Assembly: GCA_020438295.1 (NCBI GenBank)
Contig: JAGQUV010000016.1
Location: forward strand, 1 to 42,176
Reading direction: 5' to 3'
DNA: 42,176 nucleotides
Origin: Solirubrobacterales bacterium
GTDB taxonomy: Bacteria > Actinomycetota > Thermoleophilia > Solirubrobacterales > 70-9
Under the pieces are notes generated by a model that worked only from the letters and a program-made list of their open reading frames with translations, was not told where the DNA came from and ran no database searches. How positions within the stretch are numbered: the first letter of the stretch is position 1; the number at the start of each line of letters is the position of its first letter. Below are positions 1-8,466 of this stretch, piece after piece. The position numbers and the translations under genes were made by a program.

Positions 1-2
1 TC

Positions 3-1826
3 GCCGACTATGCGTTCCTGTCCGATTGCCACACCGGGGCCCTGGTCGCGCCCGACGGGGCGATCGACTGGCTGTGCGTTCCCCGATTCGACTCGCCCAG
101 CGTGTTCGGTACGCTGCTCGATCGCGAGGCAGGCTCGTTCAGGCTCGGTCCGTTCGGGATCAGCGTGCCGACCGCACGCACCTACGAGCCGGGCACGAAC
201 GTCCTGATGACCACCTGGCACACGCCGACCGGCTGGCTGATGGTCCGCGACGCCCTGGTTATCGGCCCGTCCCGGGGCCCGGACACGATCACGCCACACA
301 CCCGTCCTCCGGCGGACGAGGACGCCGAGCACATGCTGGTTCGCTGCGTGACATGCCTGTCCGGCACGGTCGAGCTCGAATTGATCTGCGAGCCGATCTT
401 CGAGTACGGCCGGACTCCGGCCGAATGGGAGCTGCTTGAAGACGGACACGTCGCCGACGCGAGCGGAGGCGATACGACGATCAGGCTGCGGACCGACCTG
501 GCCCTGGGGATAGAAGGCAACTGGGTCAGGGCGCGCCATGCCCTGAACCAGGGCGAGCAGGCGTTCTGCTCGCTGTCATGGGCGGAGAACCTGGCCTCAC
601 CCGACGACGTCGACGACGCCAACGGCCGACTCGCAGCAACCACCCGCTTCTGGCGGGACTGGCTCGGGCGGGCCCGGATGCCCGACCACCGCTTCCGCGA
701 GCCGATCCAGCGCTCCGCCCTGGCGATCAAGGGCCTGACCTACATGCCGACCGGTGCCACGGTCGCAGCCCTGACCACTTCACTGCCCGAGACCCCGGGC
801 GGCGAGCGCAACTGGGACTACCGGTACACCTGGATGCGCGACACGACCTTCACGCTGCAGGCTCTGCACTACCTGAACCTCGACTGGGAGGCCGAGGAGT
901 TCATGCAGTTCGTGGCCGACCTGGAAGCCAACGAGGACGGGGCGCTCCAGATCATGTACGGCATCGATGGTCGTCGGGACCTGACCGAGTCGACCCTCGA
1001 CTACCTCTCGGGATACGGCGGGGCCAAGCCGGTACGGGTCGGCAACGGAGCATTCGATCAGCGCCAGAACGACGTCTTCGGCGCGGTGCTCGACTCGATC
1101 CTGCTTCACACGCGCCGCTCCGAGCGCCTGCCCCGCCGGCTCTGGCCGATCGTCCAGGCACAGGCCCAATGCGCAACCGAGGTCTGGCGCGACCCCGACC
1201 AGGGCATCTGGGAGGCGCGCGGCAAGCCGCGGCACTACGTCTCATCCAAGTTGATGTGCTGGGTCGCACTGGACCGGGCCGCCAAACTGGCCGCGATTCG
1301 CGGCGATGCCGACTCCGAGAAGCGCTGGGCCGCGACGGCCGACGAGATCAAGGCCGACATCCTCGAGCACGGCGTCAGGGACGGGGTACTCCGACAGCAC
1401 TACGAGGACGACTCACTGGACGCATCGACCTTGCTGGCCGCGATCTTCGGCTTCCTGCCCGGGGACGATGAGCGGATGCGCGCCTCGGTCAAAGCGATTG
1501 CCGACGACTTGACCGAGGACGGCTTCGTCCTCCGCTACCTCACCGGCGAAACCGACGACGGCCTGTCCGGCAAAGAGGGGAGCTTCCTGATCTGCTCGTT
1601 CTGGCTTGTCTCGGCTCTGGCGATAATCGGAGAGGAACAGCGTGCCCGCGACCTGATGGACCGGTTGCTCAGCGTGGCCTCACCACTGGGTCTCTACGCC
1701 GAGGAGTTCGATACCGAGACCGGCCGCCATCTCGGCAACTTCCCACAGGCCTTTTCCCACCTGGCCCTGATCGAGGCGGCCGCACGAATCATCCTCGCAG
1801 AGCGGCTCAAGGAGATCGGAACATGA
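3..1826 (+). CDS. GH15 family glycoside hydrolase (glucoamylase/trehalase-like), 5' partial
   Basis: The reading frame is open from the first bases, so the start lies outside the window; about 607 residues are visible. The protein matches the GH15 (alpha/alpha)6-barrel family, which hydrolyses alpha-glucosidic bonds in trehalose, maltodextrins or glucan ends. Visible signatures are the N-terminal IDWLCVPRFDSPSVFG, the central NWDYRYTWMRD (near residue 270), GIWEARG (near 400, probable general-acid Glu) and LYAEEFD (near 565, probable catalytic base). There is no signal peptide in the visible part. Its stop overlaps the ATG of the GMC oxidoreductase (ATGA), so the two are translationally coupled. 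Family assignment is firm; trehalose versus maltodextrin as substrate cannot be told from sequence. Confidence 0.93.
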   Translation, partial: ADYAFLSDCHTGALVAPDGAIDWLCVPRFDSPSVFGTLLDREAGSFRLGPFGISVPTARTYEPGTNVLMTTWHTPTGWLMVRDALVIGPSRGPDTITPHTRPPADEDAEHMLVRCVTCLSGTVELELICEPIFEYGRTPAEWELLEDGHVADASGGDTTIRLRTDLALGIEGNWVRARHALNQGEQAFCSLSWAENLASPDDVDDANGRLAATTRFWRDWLGRARMPDHRFREPIQRSALAIKGLTYMPTGATVAALTTSLPETPGGERNWDYRYTWMRDTTFTLQALHYLNLDWEAEEFMQFVADLEANEDGALQIMYGIDGRRDLTESTLDYLSGYGGAKPVRVGNGAFDQRQNDVFGAVLDSILLHTRRSERLPRRLWPIVQAQAQCATEVWRDPDQGIWEARGKPRHYVSSKLMCWVALDRAAKLAAIRGDADSEKRWAATADEIKADILEHGVRDGVLRQHYEDDSLDASTLLAAIFGFLPGDDERMRASVKAIADDLTEDGFVLRYLTGETDDGLSGKEGSFLICSFWLVSALAIIGEEQRARDLMDRLLSVASPLGLYAEEFDTETGRHLGNFPQAFSHLALIEAAARIILAERLKEIGT

Positions 1827-3376
1827 GTGACTACGACGTGATAGTGATCGGCAGCGGCGCCGGGGGCGGAACCCTGGCGCACCATCTGGCCCCGTCCGGC
1901 AAGAAGGTGCTCCTGCTCGAGCGCGGCGACTGGCTCGCTCGAGAGCCGCAGAACTGGCTGGCCGAACAGGTATTCGTGAAAGGCCGGTACACCTCGCCCG
2001 ACACCTGGTTCGACGGGGAGGGCAAGCCTTTCGAACCAGAGACCCACTACTTCGTCGGCGGTGCGACGAAGATGTACGGTGCAGCGCTCTACCGACTGCG
2101 GGCCGAGGACTTCGGCGAGATCCGGCATCACGACGGCATTTCCCCTGCCTGGCCGATCGGCTACGACGAAATGGAGCCTTACTACGACCGGGCCGAAAAG
2201 CTGTACCAGGTCCACGGATCGCGGGGAGAGGACCCGACAGAACCACCCTCGAGTTCGCCCTATCCGTTCCCCGCCGTCTCACACGAACCGCGCATCCAGC
2301 AGCTTTCGGACGATCTGGCCGCGGCCGGTTACCAGCCGTTCCACGCACCATGCGGCGTTCTGCTCGACGAGGCCGACATGCCGTTCAGCAAGTGTGTTCG
2401 CTGCCAGAACTGCGATGGCTTCCCCTGCCTGGTGCACGCCAAGTCGGACGCCGAAGTGATGGCCGTCAGACCGGCAATCGAGTACGACAACGTGACCCTG
2501 CTGACCAACGCAAAGGCGCTCAGGTTGGAGACCAACCCCCAGGGCACGGAGATCACCGGGGTCGTGGTTGAGCGCGACGGTGGCCGGGAGACCTACTCGG
2601 CCGACATCGTGGTCACCTCGTGCGGCGCCGCCAACTCGGCCCGGCTGCTGCTGGCTTCGGCAAGTGAAAGGCACCCGAACGGGCTTGCCAACGGATCGGA
2701 CCAGGTCGGGCGCAACTACATGTTCCACAACAGCCAGGCCGTCCTCGCGCTGTCGAAAGAGCCGAACCCGACGGTCTTCCAGAAGACGCTCGGTCTCAAC
2801 GATTTCTATTTCGCCAGCGAGGAGTTCGACTACCCGCTGGGCAACATCCAGATGGTCGGTAAGTCACAGGCCCCGATGTTCCGCGGCGAAAAGCCGCTGG
2901 AGACCAAACTGGCTCCGGAGTGGACCCTGGAGAAGGTGGCCGCCCACGCGGTCGATTTCTGGCTATCGACCGAAGATCTGCCCCGCTCCGAAAACCGGGT
3001 GACGCTGGCCGACAACGGGGCGGTCCGGCTCAGCTACACCTACAGCAACCAGGAACCGAAGAAGCAGCTCTACTCGAAGCTGAAATCGATGCTCGGAGAG
3101 ATCGGAATGCATCCCGGCCACCTGCTGCCTCACCACGCCTACCTGAAGAACGAGATACCGGTGGCCGGCGTGGCCCACCAGGCCGGTACCTGCCGGTTTG
3201 GCGCCGACCCCGGGACATCGGTGCTCAACACCGACTGTCGGGCGCACGAGCTCGACAACCTCTATGTGGTCGACACGAGCTTCTTCCCGAGCATCGGCGC
3301 GGTCAACCCGGCCCTGACCGCTATGGCGAACGCGCTTCGGGTAGGCGACCACCTGCTCGACCGGATCGGCAGCTGA
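1823..3376 (+). CDS. GMC-family FAD-dependent oxidoreductase
   Basis: A 517-residue flavoprotein of the glucose-methanol-choline oxidoreductase family, which oxidises alcohols or sugars with a bound FAD. The N-terminus holds the dinucleotide-binding motif VIGSGAGGGTLA followed by an acidic strand end (LLLERG). The C-terminus has the family signature HQAGTCRFGADP (active-site His region) and VVDTSFFPSIGAVNPALT. A central cluster CVRCQNCDGFPC (about residues 193-204) is a Cys-rich insert typical of the sugar/cholesterol-oxidase-like branch. The ATG overlaps the stop of the GH15 gene, which suggests oxidation of a sugar released by that enzyme; this link is inference. No signal peptide or Tat motif is visible, so it is probably cytoplasmic. 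Confidence 0.92.
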   Translation: MSDYDVIVIGSGAGGGTLAHHLAPSGKKVLLLERGDWLAREPQNWLAEQVFVKGRYTSPDTWFDGEGKPFEPETHYFVGGATKMYGAALYRLRAEDFGEIRHHDGISPAWPIGYDEMEPYYDRAEKLYQVHGSRGEDPTEPPSSSPYPFPAVSHEPRIQQLSDDLAAAGYQPFHAPCGVLLDEADMPFSKCVRCQNCDGFPCLVHAKSDAEVMAVRPAIEYDNVTLLTNAKALRLETNPQGTEITGVVVERDGGRETYSADIVVTSCGAANSARLLLASASERHPNGLANGSDQVGRNYMFHNSQAVLALSKEPNPTVFQKTLGLNDFYFASEEFDYPLGNIQMVGKSQAPMFRGEKPLETKLAPEWTLEKVAAHAVDFWLSTEDLPRSENRVTLADNGAVRLSYTYSNQEPKKQLYSKLKSMLGEIGMHPGHLLPHHAYLKNEIPVAGVAHQAGTCRFGADPGTSVLNTDCRAHELDNLYVVDTSFFPSIGAVNPALTAMANALRVGDHLLDRIGS

Positions 3377-3392
3377 CCGGAATCAAGCGCCA

Positions 3393-4754
3393 CTAGCTGC
3401 TGCGGTCCCGTTCGCCTTCTGACACTTTCCGGCGCAGCTCTTCACGCCCGCCGATCTGCTCGATCGCGGTCCGGCCCATCGCCTGCTGCAGCGTGATCGT
3501 GCGCTGGCTGCGGCCGCGCCCGATGAAGCTCACGGTCCAGCCGAAGATCGTTGTCACCCGGTTCCAGGTACCGGTCAGGAAAGCCAGGTGCACCAGCAGC
3601 CACATCAGCCAGCCGAGAATCCCGGAGAGCCGCAGGCCCTTGAAGCTGACCACCGCCCGGAAGCGCGAAACCATCGCCATACTGCCGAGGTCGCGATAGC
3701 GAAACGGCTGTGGCTCCTTGCCGTCCAGCCGACGCTTGATGGTGCGCGACGCGTGTATTCCCTGCTGCATGGCCACTTCGGCAACGCCGGGCAACCCGCC
3801 CATCGACATCATGTCGCCGACCGCGAACACTTCGGGGTGGCCCGGCAGCGAACAGTCCGGCTCCACGGCGACCCGGCCGGCCCGGTCACACTCGGCCCCC
3901 GTGGCCTCGGCCAGCATCCGGGCGAGTGGTGAGGCCTGGACACCGGCCGCCCACACCTTGGTCCGTGCCGCCACCCGCTCGACGTCGCCGCCCGGACCCT
4001 TGACTTCGACACCGGTCCGGTCGATGTCGGCGACCAGACTCCCAGTCCGGATCTCGACCCCGAGCCGCTCCAGCTCCCTGGCGCCTTTTCCCGCCAGCCG
4101 GTCACCGAAACCCGCCAGGATTTCGCTGCCGCCGTCGAACAGCAACACGCGGGCCGTGCCCGGCTCGATGCGCCGGAAATCACGGGGCAGGACCCGGCGC
4201 GAGAGCTCAGCTATCTGACCGGCGATTTCAACCCCGGTCGGGCCACCACCGACCACGACGAAAGTGAGCCACTCCCGCTGGAGATCGGGGTCCTGCTCGA
4301 GCTCCGCCATTTCGAACGCTCCCAGGATCCTCCCCCGTAGCTCGAGCGCGTCATCGATCGTCTTCATTCCGGGCGCCCAGACCGAATACTCGTCGTGGCC
4401 GAAGTAAGACTGGCCGGCACCGGCTGCGACGATCAGGCTGTCGTACGGGATCTGCAGACCCGAGCCGTCCGAGCGCTTCGCGGAAAGCCTCCGGTTGGCC
4501 AGGTCGAACCCGGCCACCTCGGCCATTTCCACCGTCACGTTCTTCTGCCGGCGCAGCACGTTGCGGATCGGCGGGGCGATCTGGCCTTCGGACAGGATTC
4601 CCGTCGCAACCTGGTAGAGCAATGGCTGGAACAGGTGGTAGTTGGTGCGATCGACCAGTGTCACCTCGACCGCTGCCCGCCTCAACATGCGGGCTGCGAA
4701 CAGACCGCCGAAACCGCCGCCGATGATAGCTACGCGATGCATCTCTGGACTCAT
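3393..4754 (-). CDS. ndh: Type II NADH dehydrogenase (NDH-2)
   Basis: A 453-residue non-proton-pumping NADH:quinone oxidoreductase with FAD. Two Rossmann motifs are clear: VAIIGGGFGGLFAARML at the N-terminus (FAD) and FVVVGGGPTGVEIAGQIAE in the middle (NADH). VFAVGDMM (FAD-binding Asp) and QQGIHASRTI follow. The C-terminal stretch GWLMWLLVHLAFLTGTWNR is the membrane anchor usual in this family. A longer frame reaches position 4856, but I chose the ATG at 4754 because a -10 element (TAGGTT) sits exactly 7 nt upstream, giving a leaderless transcript; an alternative is the ATG at 4742. It is divergent from cydAB, so the locus feeds electrons from NADH to quinone and on to cytochrome bd. Confidence 0.93.
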   Translation of the reverse strand: MSPEMHRVAIIGGGFGGLFAARMLRRAAVEVTLVDRTNYHLFQPLLYQVATGILSEGQIAPPIRNVLRRQKNVTVEMAEVAGFDLANRRLSAKRSDGSGLQIPYDSLIVAAGAGQSYFGHDEYSVWAPGMKTIDDALELRGRILGAFEMAELEQDPDLQREWLTFVVVGGGPTGVEIAGQIAELSRRVLPRDFRRIEPGTARVLLFDGGSEILAGFGDRLAGKGARELERLGVEIRTGSLVADIDRTGVEVKGPGGDVERVAARTKVWAAGVQASPLARMLAEATGAECDRAGRVAVEPDCSLPGHPEVFAVGDMMSMGGLPGVAEVAMQQGIHASRTIKRRLDGKEPQPFRYRDLGSMAMVSRFRAVVSFKGLRLSGILGWLMWLLVHLAFLTGTWNRVTTIFGWTVSFIGRGRSQRTITLQQAMGRTAIEQIGGREELRRKVSEGERDRSS

Positions 4755-4761
4755 GGCAGCA

Positions 4762-4790
4762 AACCTACGCTTCCGCGGCCCGGTCAACAA
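4762..4790 (-). promoter_or_regulatory. Predicted ndh promoter (leaderless)
   Basis: On the minus strand: -35 TTGTTG (4790-4785; a shifted reading gives TTGACC at 4787-4782), 17-nt spacer, -10 TAGGTT (4767-4762), then 7 nt to the ATG at 4754. The -35 directly abuts one arm of the 16-bp inverted repeat. Confidence 0.6.
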
Positions 4791-4872
4791 CACCCCGATC
4801 GGATGAGGCCGCAGTGCACGCTCGATAGGGAGCCCACAATGCCCCAGACCGGCCAATCATCCGATCGGGGTG
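4791..4872. repeat. 16-bp perfect inverted repeat between ndh and cydAB, probable operator
   Basis: The arms are CACCCCGATCGGATGA at 4791-4806 and its exact reverse complement at 4857-4872, with 50 bp between. Each arm has the 8-bp palindrome CCGATCGG at its core. Each arm lies immediately upstream of a -35 element of one of the two divergent genes, the place where an activator or dual regulator usually binds. The sequence is not a Rex-type site (no TTGTGAANNNNTTCACAA) and I cannot name the regulator. Confidence 0.6.
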
Positions 4873-4901
4873 ATGACTTTCCGGTCGTAATTCGGTGAAC
4901 T
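4873..4901 (+). promoter_or_regulatory. Predicted cydAB promoter
   Basis: ATGACT (4873-4878), 17-nt spacer, TGAACT (4896-4901). Both boxes are weak by themselves; the call rests on the spacing being the mirror image of the ndh promoter relative to the inverted repeat. A weak core promoter next to a repeat arm fits activator dependence. This leaves a 5' UTR of about 40 nt before the cydA start at 4950. Confidence 0.4.
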
Positions 4902-4949
4902 ACGTCCAGGCCAAAGGATACGCTCGCACCAGCCGTTCGGTCAACGTAA

Positions 4950-6359
4950 GTGGAAACCCTCGCCGTAACAACCGTCGACCTCGCCCGGACCCAGTTCGGG
5001 ATGACTTCGATCTACCACTTCATCTTCGTTCCGCTGACCCTCGGACTGGGACCGCTGGTCGCGGTGATGCAGACCATGTGGTACCGCACCGGGAACCCGG
5101 AGTGGTACCGCCTGACCCGCTTCTTCGGCACGCTTTTCCTGATCAACTTCGCGATCGGCGTTGCCACCGGCCTGGTCCAGGAATTCCAGTTCGGGATGAA
5201 CTGGTCGGCCTACTCGAAGTTCGTCGGGGACGTCTTCGGCGCCCCGTTGGCCATCGAAGGGCTGGCCGCCTTCTTCCTGGAGTCGGTCTTCCTCGGCCTC
5301 TGGATCTTCGGCTGGGGTCGGCTTTCCCCGAAACTGCACCTGGCGACCCTCTGGGTCGCGGTCATCGGAACCTGGCTCTCGGCCTACTTCATCCTGGTCG
5401 CGAACTCCTGGATGCAGCGCCCGGTCGGAAGCGAGGTGACCGGCGGCAGGGCACAGTTGACCGACGTCTGGGACCTGCTCGGCAACCGGTTCGCACTGCA
5501 CGCCTTCGAGCACACGATCCTGGCCGGGCTGACCACCGGCTCGTTGCTGGTCTTCGGGGTCGCCTGCTGGCACATGCTGCGCGGGCGGAACGCCGACCTG
5601 TTCCGCAAGGCCGCGGCCCTGGCCTTGATAGTGGCCGTGCCGGTGACCGCGGTGAACCTGGTGGTCGGCAGCAGGTTCGGCATCGTGACGACCGATTACC
5701 AGCCAATGAAAATAGCCGCGGCCGAGGCATTATGGGACACGGAGCAACCGGCCTCCTTCTCACTGTTCCAGATCGGCGGATTCAGCCGGAGCGACCAGAC
5801 CCCGAGCGTCGATCTCGAGGTACCCAAGCTGCTCTCCGTCCTTGCCACCGGATCGCTCGACGGCAAGGTCGAGGGACTCAACCAGCTTCAGTCCCAGGCC
5901 GAGCAGAAGTACGGGGCGGGCACCAACTATCAACCCAACATCTGGGTCTCGTACTGGTCGATGAGGACGATGGCCTACCTCGGGACGCTGATGTTCCTTG
6001 TCGCGGCGCTCGGCGCGTGGTTCTATCGAAGGGGAACCCTGGAGAACAAACGATGGTTCCTCAGGCTCGGCGTGCTGAACATCGCGTTCCCGTTCATCGC
6101 CATTTCGGCCGGCTGGTTCCTGACCGAGATGGGCCGCCAGCCATGGATCGTCTACGGCCTGCTGAAGACCACGGCGGCCAACTCGGCCAACGTGGGCAGC
6201 GGCACGCTCGCGCTCAGCATCGGAGTGTTCGCACTGCTGTACATCGCGCTCGGCGTGCTTGACTTCATGCTGATGCGCCGTTACGCGCGACTGGATCCGC
6301 CGGAAGCAACCGAGGGTGACGGCGAGGAACCGACCTCGCTGCCCGCGATGGGGTACTAG
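4950..6359 (+). CDS. cydA: Cytochrome bd ubiquinol/menaquinol oxidase subunit I
   Basis: A 469-residue multi-pass membrane protein carrying the quinol site and the heme ligands of cytochrome bd, the high-affinity terminal oxidase. Visible landmarks: YHFIFVPLTLG near residue 22 (heme-ligand His), FALHAFEHTILAG near 180-192 (second His region) and EMGRQPWIVYGLL near 393-405 (Met-ligand region and quinol-side motif). The Q-loop is short, as in Gram-positive enzymes. The GTG at 4950 is the first start in frame with the conserved N-terminus; no good ribosome-binding site is seen, so the start is less sure than the gene. cydB follows 9 nt downstream. No cydCD or cydX is seen in the window. Confidence 0.95.
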   Translation: METLAVTTVDLARTQFGMTSIYHFIFVPLTLGLGPLVAVMQTMWYRTGNPEWYRLTRFFGTLFLINFAIGVATGLVQEFQFGMNWSAYSKFVGDVFGAPLAIEGLAAFFLESVFLGLWIFGWGRLSPKLHLATLWVAVIGTWLSAYFILVANSWMQRPVGSEVTGGRAQLTDVWDLLGNRFALHAFEHTILAGLTTGSLLVFGVACWHMLRGRNADLFRKAAALALIVAVPVTAVNLVVGSRFGIVTTDYQPMKIAAAEALWDTEQPASFSLFQIGGFSRSDQTPSVDLEVPKLLSVLATGSLDGKVEGLNQLQSQAEQKYGAGTNYQPNIWVSYWSMRTMAYLGTLMFLVAALGAWFYRRGTLENKRWFLRLGVLNIAFPFIAISAGWFLTEMGRQPWIVYGLLKTTAANSANVGSGTLALSIGVFALLYIALGVLDFMLMRRYARLDPPEATEGDGEEPTSLPAMGY

Positions 6360-6368
6360 GGGGCCGCG

Positions 6369-7430
6369 ATGGATCTGCCGACACTCTGGTTCGTACTGAT
6401 CGCGGTCCTGTGGGGCGGCTACTTCCTGCTCGAAGGCTTCGACTTCGGCGTCGGCGTACTGCTCCCGTTCCTCCCTCGCGACGAGGACGAGCGCTCCGAG
6501 ATGTTCGACTCGATCGGCCCGGTCTGGGACGGCAACGAGGTCTGGCTGGTGGTCGCCGGTGGCGCCACGTTCGCCGCGTTCCCGGCCTGGTACGCGACCA
6601 TGTTCTCGGGCTTTTACGAGGCGCTACTGCTGGTCCTGGTCTGCCTGATCGTCCGGGTGCTGTCGTTCGAGTGGCGCAAGAAGAGCGACGATCCCCGCTG
6701 GCGCGCGCGCTGGACCTGGGCCAACACGATCGGCAGCATCGGGGCCGCGTTCGTCTGGGGTGTCGCGCTCTCGAACCTGGTCCAGGGCGTGCCGCTCAAC
6801 TCGAGCGGCGACTACGCCGGCAACTTCTGGGACCTGTTCAGCCCGTACACCGTGTTCGCCGGGATCATGACGGTGCTGCTGTTCGCCTGGCACGGAGCGA
6901 CTTACCTGAGCCTGAGGACCCGCGGCGATCTGCTCGACCGGGCTGCCGGAGCGGCCCGCAAACTGGCCCCGCCGACCGCCGTCGGCGTGATCGTGCTGCT
7001 GGCCTGGACCGTCGCCGTCGCGGTCGACAACAACGCCCGGGAAGTGCTCGGGCCGGCCGTCCCCGCGGCGCTGGGCGGGCTGGCCCTGATCCTGGCGCTT
7101 GTGCTGGGGCGCCGGCACCGTGGTGGCTGGGCGTTCGTGATGACCGCGCTCGCCACCGTCCTACTGGTTGCGACCATCTTCACTTCGCTCTACCCGCGGG
7201 TCATGGTCTCCTCGCCCGAGTTCATGAACAGCCTCACGGTCGCCGGGGCCTCTTCGTCCCACTACTCGCTCAAGGTGATGACGATCGTCGCGGTCATCCT
7301 GATCCCGGTGATCCTGATCTACCAGAGCTGGACCTATTACGTCTTCCGCGAGCGGGTCGGCGGCCGGCGGCCGGCGGCAAGCCCGGTCGAGGCGCTCAGC
7401 CCAAAACCGGACGAGGCGCCGGGCGAGTAG
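6369..7430 (+). CDS. cydB: Cytochrome bd oxidase subunit II
   Basis: A 353-residue membrane subunit that pairs with CydA. The N-terminus (LWFVLIAVLWGGYFLLEGFDFGVG) is diagnostic of CydB, followed by the conserved PVWDGNEVWLVVAGGATFAAFP segment near residues 50-72. Eight or nine hydrophobic segments can be picked out, ending with ILIPVILIYQSWTYYVFRER. It begins 9 nt after the cydA stop and is surely in the same operon. The C-terminal tail of about 25 residues is hydrophilic and Pro-rich. A GC-rich stretch (7431-7506, with GGCCGGCCGGCC) separates it from the next gene. Confidence 0.95.
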   Translation: MDLPTLWFVLIAVLWGGYFLLEGFDFGVGVLLPFLPRDEDERSEMFDSIGPVWDGNEVWLVVAGGATFAAFPAWYATMFSGFYEALLLVLVCLIVRVLSFEWRKKSDDPRWRARWTWANTIGSIGAAFVWGVALSNLVQGVPLNSSGDYAGNFWDLFSPYTVFAGIMTVLLFAWHGATYLSLRTRGDLLDRAAGAARKLAPPTAVGVIVLLAWTVAVAVDNNAREVLGPAVPAALGGLALILALVLGRRHRGGWAFVMTALATVLLVATIFTSLYPRVMVSSPEFMNSLTVAGASSSHYSLKVMTIVAVILIPVILIYQSWTYYVFRERVGGRRPAASPVEALSPKPDEAPGE

Positions 7431-7506
7431 TGGCAGGCGGCGGCAGCCAATTTCGGGCCCGGTCCGGACGGCCGGCCGGCCGCGATCTGCCAGGACGCCC
7501 GGCCGG

Positions 7507-8466
7507 ATGATCGGCGAGCAGACGATCGACCGATACCGGGCGGTCACCCTGGCCGACCGTATGGGGAAGATCGAGGTCGCCTTCGTGCCCGAGGCGGGGA
7601 TGGTCGGATGCTCGCTCAGGCACCGCGGTGAAGAACTGCTCGGACAGCGGGGCGGTCTGCGGAACTACGTCGACCAGCGCTCGACCATGGGCATCCCCTT
7701 GCTCTACCCCTGGGCCAACCGGCTCTCGGAGAGGCGGTTCCGGTGTGCCGACCGCACGGTCGACCTGGACCTCGCGTCGCCGCCGCCATCGGTAGACCCG
7801 AACGGGAAACCGATCCACGGCCTGCTCGCCGCCGCCGACGGATGGCTGATCGAGCACCGCGAACCGGCCGACGACGGTGGCTCGATTTCGGCCCGGTTCG
7901 AGTTCGGCGCCGAGCGGCAGTTGATCGAGGCATTCCCGTTCCCGCACACGATCTGGATCGAGGCGGACCTGCGAGGGCCGGAGTTGACGGTCACCACCAC
8001 CGTGGAGCCGACCGGCGAGGCGGCGGTTCCGGTCGCGTTCGGCTTCCACCCATACTTCCGGTTGCCCGGCATCGAGCGTTCCGCTTGGCGGATCGAGATC
8101 CCGGTAACCGAGCGGCTCGAACTCGACCGGGACATGATCCCCACCGGAGACCGAAGACCGGTCGCAGTCGAGTCCGGTCCGCTCGGTTCGAGGACGTTCG
8201 ACGATGCCTACACGGCACCCCCCGACTCGGCGCCGCTGGTGCTCGAAGGCGGCGGCCGGAGGATCGAGGTCCGACTGGGGCCCGGTTATCCGTACACCCA
8301 GGTGTACGCGCCCGCCGACGACGACGTGGTCGCGCTCGAGCCGATGACCGCGCCGACCAACGCCCTGGTCCGGGGCGGCCCGGAACTGACGCTGGTGCCA
8401 CCCGGGCAGAGCTACACGGCGGGATTCTCGGTCCGGGTGCTGGACGCGGAGGGCCGGGTGACGTGA
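7507..8466 (+). CDS. Aldose 1-epimerase family protein
   Basis: A 319-residue galactose-mutarotase fold protein that interconverts alpha and beta anomers of a hexose or hexose phosphate. Expected active-site positions are present: a His in GKPIHGLLAAADGW (about 100-113), a His in FGFHPYFRLPG (about 180-190), the Asp pair in DDAY and the catalytic Glu in VALEPMTAPTNAL near 277. The ATG at 7507 follows a GC-rich gap after cydB. The stop overlaps the GTG of the sugar kinase gene, so the pair probably acts on the same sugar. Substrate is not determinable; it could also be a YeaD/YihR-type epimerase. Confidence 0.88.
   Translation: MIGEQTIDRYRAVTLADRMGKIEVAFVPEAGMVGCSLRHRGEELLGQRGGLRNYVDQRSTMGIPLLYPWANRLSERRFRCADRTVDLDLASPPPSVDPNGKPIHGLLAAADGWLIEHREPADDGGSISARFEFGAERQLIEAFPFPHTIWIEADLRGPELTVTTTVEPTGEAAVPVAFGFHPYFRLPGIERSAWRIEIPVTERLELDRDMIPTGDRRPVAVESGPLGSRTFDDAYTAPPDSAPLVLEGGGRRIEVRLGPGYPYTQVYAPADDDVVALEPMTAPTNALVRGGPELTLVPPGQSYTAGFSVRVLDAEGRVT

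Noticed and set aside
4791..4872. Inverted repeat as a Rex or FNR site, or as a terminator
   Set aside because: No TTGTGA or TTGAT-N4-ATCAA core; the arms are 50 bp apart and lie upstream of promoters, not after genes.
4895..6262. 455-codon ORF overlapping cydA in another frame
   Set aside because: Arg/Pro-rich shadow frame of cydA without motifs; typical of high-GC DNA.
7743..8462. Upstream extension of the PfkB kinase frame into the epimerase gene
   Set aside because: The extension is out of frame with the epimerase, lacks homology and the GTG at 8463 with the 4-bp overlap gives the normal kinase N-terminus.
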